Positions 6,444-8,832 of a DNA stretch of 8,832 nucleotides are shown here, piece by piece; position 1 is the first letter of the stretch; each line of letters starts with the position of its first letter. A model generated the notes under the pieces. The model was not told the origin of the DNA. It made no database searches and was given only the letters and a program-made list of their open reading frames with translations. A program made the translations under genes and the position numbers. The DNA comes from Proteobacteria bacterium UBA6908 (GTDB taxonomy: Bacteria; Pseudomonadota; Gammaproteobacteria; Acidiferrobacterales; UBA6901), in assembly GCA_002451085.1 (NCBI GenBank), contig DKBE01000031.1, forward strand, positions 1-8,832, read 5' to 3'.

Positions 6444-7980
6444 ATCCCATCCGTCGCGGCTGATCGCCGTGTTATCGCGTCCGGCCGCCGATTTCCTGGC
6501 GTTGCTGGCCGGTGCATTGTTACCCCTGGCGTTCGCGCCAGTCGGTTTTTATCCGCTGGCCATTTTGTCCCCGGCACTGCTGTTCCTGCTGTGGCTGAAT
6601 GTCACGCCGAAACGCGCCATGTGGCGCGGCTTCCTGTTCGGGCTTGGGCAATTCGGCGTTGGCGTGTCATGGATCTATGTCGCGATCCATGACTTCGGAT
6701 ATTCCGGAGTGCCGCTGGCGGTGTTTCTGACTTCCCTGTTTGTGGCATTTCTGGCGTTGTTTCCGGCACTGTTGGGTTATGCCTGCGCACGCGTTCTGCG
6801 CGGGCCGGTAGTGTGGCGTTTGGCGCTGCTGTTTCCAGCGGCCTGGACCCTGTGGGAATGGATCCGTGGCTGGATCCTGACCGGCTTTCCGTGGTTGCAT
6901 CTCGGCTACAGTCAAATCGAGTCGCCATTGCGCGGGCTGGCGCCACTGCTTGGTGTATACAGCGTGTCACTCGCCGTGGCATTTTCGGCCGGACTGCTGG
7001 TGCTGGCCGTACTCGGCGGCAGTCGCCGGCGTGTGGTGGCGCTGGCACTGGGCGCGCTGCTGTGGGGCGGCAGTGCCATGCTGGTGCGAATTGAATGGAC
7101 CGAACCGGCAGGCGCCCCGCTACCGGTGGCACTGGTGCAGGGCAATGTGCCGCAGGACACCAAGTGGCGTCCGGAACTCGTGACCTACACGCTCAACCTC
7201 TATGCCGACCTGACACGCCAGCACTGGGACCGTCGCCTGATCGTCTGGCCGGAGGCGGCGATCACGTCGTTCTATCACGAGGTCGCCGACGATTACCTGG
7301 CCGGACTGCGCCGCGAGGCGCGCGCCCACAATACCGACATCGTGCTCGGCATCCCGGTGCGCGAGCCGGGCACGCGTCGGTATTACAACAGTTTGCTGAG
7401 CCTCAGCGAGTCGCCCGGGTTCTACCACAAGCGGCATCTGGTGCCGTTTGGCGACTACGTTCCGCTGCAGGAATGGCTGCGCGGACTGATTCGGTTTTTC
7501 GATCTGCCGATGTCCGGATTCAGTGCAGGACCGTCCGAGCAGCCATTGCTCGAGGCGGCCGGGCAGAAAATCGCCGGGACTGTCTGCTACGAAGATGTTT
7601 TTGGCGAGGAACTGATTCCGAGCCTGCCGGCCGCGACGCTGCTCATCAATGCCACCAACAATGCCTGGTACGGCGATTCGCTGGCTCCGCACCAGCACTT
7701 GCAGATGTCGCGCATGCGTGCCGTTGAAACCGGGCGCACCCTGCTGCGGGTCACGACCAATGGCGTTTCGGCAATTGTTGACCCGCATGGGCGCCTGTTG
7801 GCCCGCTCTCCACAATTCGTCACCACCGTCCTCACCGGGGAAGCGATGCCCTATCGGGGATCGACCCCCTATGTGCAGGTTGGCAATATCCCGGTGCTGT
7901 TGTTCCTGCTGGCGATCCTGGCGCTCGGGGGCTGGCGGTCACATACCGGTGCGAGCGGTGCAGAACGTGGGGTAGAATAG
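6430..7980 (+). CDS. lnt: Apolipoprotein N-acyltransferase Lnt
   Basis: Lnt transfers an acyl chain from phospholipid to the N-terminal Cys of apolipoproteins in the inner membrane, the last step of lipoprotein maturation. The 516 residues (E. coli 512) have about six to seven hydrophobic helices in residues 20-220, then a periplasmic carbon-nitrogen hydrolase domain (about 232-480), and a final helix (about 483-505). The expected Glu-Lys-Cys triad is present: Glu275 (VWPEAAI), Lys334 (YHKRHLVPFGDYVP) and Cys386 (GTVCYEDVFGEE). NATNNAWYGDS and HLQMSRMRAVETGR are further landmarks. The start is taken as TTG 6430, with AAGG 6417-6420 nine bases upstream and a 14-base overlap with corC. GTG 6469 is the next in-frame option and would still keep the first helix. 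Its stop is followed by a 75-base gap to the OmpH gene. Confidence 0.96.
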   Translation: MAPPESHPSRLIAVLSRPAADFLALLAGALLPLAFAPVGFYPLAILSPALLFLLWLNVTPKRAMWRGFLFGLGQFGVGVSWIYVAIHDFGYSGVPLAVFLTSLFVAFLALFPALLGYACARVLRGPVVWRLALLFPAAWTLWEWIRGWILTGFPWLHLGYSQIESPLRGLAPLLGVYSVSLAVAFSAGLLVLAVLGGSRRRVVALALGALLWGGSAMLVRIEWTEPAGAPLPVALVQGNVPQDTKWRPELVTYTLNLYADLTRQHWDRRLIVWPEAAITSFYHEVADDYLAGLRREARAHNTDIVLGIPVREPGTRRYYNSLLSLSESPGFYHKRHLVPFGDYVPLQEWLRGLIRFFDLPMSGFSAGPSEQPLLEAAGQKIAGTVCYEDVFGEELIPSLPAATLLINATNNAWYGDSLAPHQHLQMSRMRAVETGRTLLRVTTNGVSAIVDPHGRLLARSPQFVTTVLTGEAMPYRGSTPYVQVGNIPVLLFLLAILALGGWRSHTGASGAERGVE

Positions 7981-8044
7981 CCGTTTCGCGGACAGGACCC
8001 GCACTCCGGGCCGAAACTATCCGTTTGTCTCTTTACATACCTTG

Positions 8045-8049
8045 AAGGA
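8045..8049 (+). promoter_or_regulatory. Shine-Dalgarno site for the OmpH/Skp-like gene
   Basis: AAGGA is 6 bases before ATG 8056 and only 3 before ATG 8053. It favours the second of the two adjacent ATG codons. Confidence 0.55.
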
Positions 8050-8055
8050 AACATG

Positions 8056-8583
8056 ATGAAACATCACAAGTTGTTGTGGCTGATGGCCGGACTGGCTTTC
8101 AGTGTTCCGGCTCTCGCTGAGGTCAAGATCGGTTTCGTGGATGTGCGCGCCGCCGTTACCGAGAGCAAAACCGGCAAGCAGTTCCGTGCCGAGATGGATA
8201 CCTATATCAAGAACAAGCAGGCCTCGCTGAAGAAAGAAGATGACAAGCTGACCAACCTCAAGCAGACACTGGAAAAGGAAGGGCTCACGCTGTCCGACGC
8301 CCAGAAACAGCAGAAACAAAAGGACTTCCAGGAGAAAGTACAGGGTCTGCAGAAAATGGCCGGAGACGCCGACCGCGAACTGAGTCAGAAAGAGGCAGAT
8401 TTCAACAAGCAAACCATGGACAAGGTTCGCGTGATTGCCAATGACCTGGCCAAGAGCGAAAAGCTGAGCCTGATCTTGATTGTCGGCCGCGAAGGTGTGT
8501 TGTATTCCGAGGAAGGCATGGACCTGACCGCCAAGGTCGTGGAAAAGCTTGATAGCGGTGCCGGCAAGAGCGGCAAGAAATAA
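8056..8583 (+). CDS. OmpH/Skp family periplasmic chaperone
   Basis: The 175-residue precursor begins with a signal peptide: Lys/His-rich n-region (2-5), hydrophobic core LLWLMAGLAFSV, and a likely signal peptidase I cut after ALA (residue 21), before EVKIGFVD. KIGFVDVRAAVTES is the conserved first strand and helix of OmpH proteins. The middle (about 45-120) is highly charged and Lys/Gln/Glu-rich, suited to the long coiled-coil tentacles of Skp. The C-terminal LSLILIVGREGVLYSEEGMDLTAKVVEKLD matches the family body domain, and the tail is Gly/Lys-rich. E. coli Skp precursor is 161 residues. Skp trimers hold unfolded outer-membrane proteins in the periplasm. ATG 8056 is preferred on ribosome-site spacing, with ATG 8053 the alternative. 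Its place after lnt, not next to bamA and lpxD, is unusual, so it may be a second OmpH-type copy. I therefore leave the symbol blank. Confidence 0.92.
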   Translation: MKHHKLLWLMAGLAFSVPALAEVKIGFVDVRAAVTESKTGKQFRAEMDTYIKNKQASLKKEDDKLTNLKQTLEKEGLTLSDAQKQQKQKDFQEKVQGLQKMAGDADRELSQKEADFNKQTMDKVRVIANDLAKSEKLSLILIVGREGVLYSEEGMDLTAKVVEKLDSGAGKSGKK

Positions 8584-8601
8584 ATCCGCGTACTGATCCG
8601 G

Positions 8602-8627
8602 CCCCACGGCGCGTCCGCGCCGTGGGG
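8602..8627 (+). terminator. Strong GC hairpin after the OmpH gene, without a U-run
   Basis: CCCCACGGCGC (8602-8612) and GCGCCGTGGGG (8617-8627) form a perfect 11-bp stem with a GTCC loop, 18 bases after the OmpH stop. Only TT follows, then CCGCGG, so it is not a classical intrinsic terminator. It may mark a 3' end trimmed back to the hairpin, help termination, or protect the mRNA. Confidence 0.55.
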
Positions 8628-8707
8628 TTCCGCGGCCGCGGTGGCAAGACCCCGGACCGTGAATAGAGTATCCTTGCGGCCACGAGCCCTGGCACGTGTT
8701 ACCTCCG

Positions 8708-8832
8708 ATGGACGAGCAATACCTTCCCCAGCAGATCGAGCAGGACGCCCAGCGGCACTGGACGCAACAGTGCTCGTTTCGGGCCGTCGAGGACCCGGCG
8801 CGGGAAAAATTCTACTGCCTGTCGATGTTCCC
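8708..8832 (+). CDS. leuS: Leucine-tRNA ligase LeuS, N-terminal fragment
   Basis: The first 41 codons are visible before the window ends. [18 protein letters not shown] aligns with the start of E. coli LeuRS (M-EQY-P-IE---Q-HW), and EKFYCLSMF continues into the conserved EKYYCLSMLPYPSG segment that leads to the HIGH-type ATP-binding motif just beyond the edge. LeuRS charges tRNA-Leu and carries an editing domain, neither of which can be assessed here. No Shine-Dalgarno site precedes the ATG; the bases directly upstream are pyrimidine-rich (ACCTCCG). The gene follows the OmpH hairpin by 80 bases and may have its own promoter. Confidence 0.93.
   Translation, partial: MDEQYLPQQIEQDAQRHWTQQCSFRAVEDPAREKFYCLSMF

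Noticed and set aside
7973..7978. TAGAAT at the end of lnt as a -10 element for the OmpH gene
   Set aside because: The hexamer is good, but no -35-like sequence lies 16-18 bases upstream, so one hexamer is not enough to call a promoter.
8010..8040. Possible sigma-E promoter before the OmpH gene, since skp is sigma-E dependent in E. coli
   Set aside because: GAAACT loosely resembles the -35, but no TCTGA-like -10 follows at the proper spacing.

Overview
This window looks like an ordinary housekeeping region of a GC-rich gammaproteobacterium. The evidence is the run miaB - phoH-like (ybeZ) - ybeY - corC (ybeX) - lnt, followed closely by leuS, together with a YgiQ-family protein, a DUF3135-like protein and an OmpH/Skp periplasmic chaperone. 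I cannot name the genus from the sequence. The proteins resemble E. coli homologues over their whole length but are clearly diverged, and the gene order differs from the enterobacterial one as I remember it.

Layout. Positions 1-972 (+) hold the C-terminal part of a YgiQ-type radical SAM protein, cut by the window edge. Two small predicted membrane proteins follow on the same strand (1001-1261 and 1423-1614), ending at a clear Rho-independent terminator (1632-1662). Two minus-strand genes come next: an unrecognised 74-residue protein (1670-1894) and a DUF3135-like protein (about 2145-2552). A divergent, non-coding stretch of about 240 bases rich in short dyads (2553-2795) separates them from the plus-strand miaB cluster (2796-7980). 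The five genes of that cluster are packed at +5, -1, +2 and -14 bases and are almost certainly one translationally coupled operon. An OmpH/Skp-like gene (8056-8583) sits 75 bases after lnt. A strong GC hairpin lacking a U-tract follows it, and then the first 41 codons of leuS run off the window at 8832.

How the genes relate. MiaB methylthiolates tRNA A37, YbeY is the UPF0054 rRNA-processing endoribonuclease, and the PhoH-like ATPase is its usual genetic partner. CorC is a CBS-domain protein, and Lnt completes lipoprotein acylation in the inner membrane. OmpH/Skp chaperones outer-membrane proteins across the periplasm, so Lnt and OmpH place two envelope-biogenesis functions side by side. LeuS returns to translation.

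I did not find a convincing novel system. There are no CRISPR repeats, transposases, phage genes, toxin-antitoxin pairs or RNA genes that I can support. The points most worth a second look are the OmpH gene between lnt and leuS, three small uncharacterised proteins, the dyads upstream of the two minus-strand genes, and the TTG starts inside the miaB-lnt operon.
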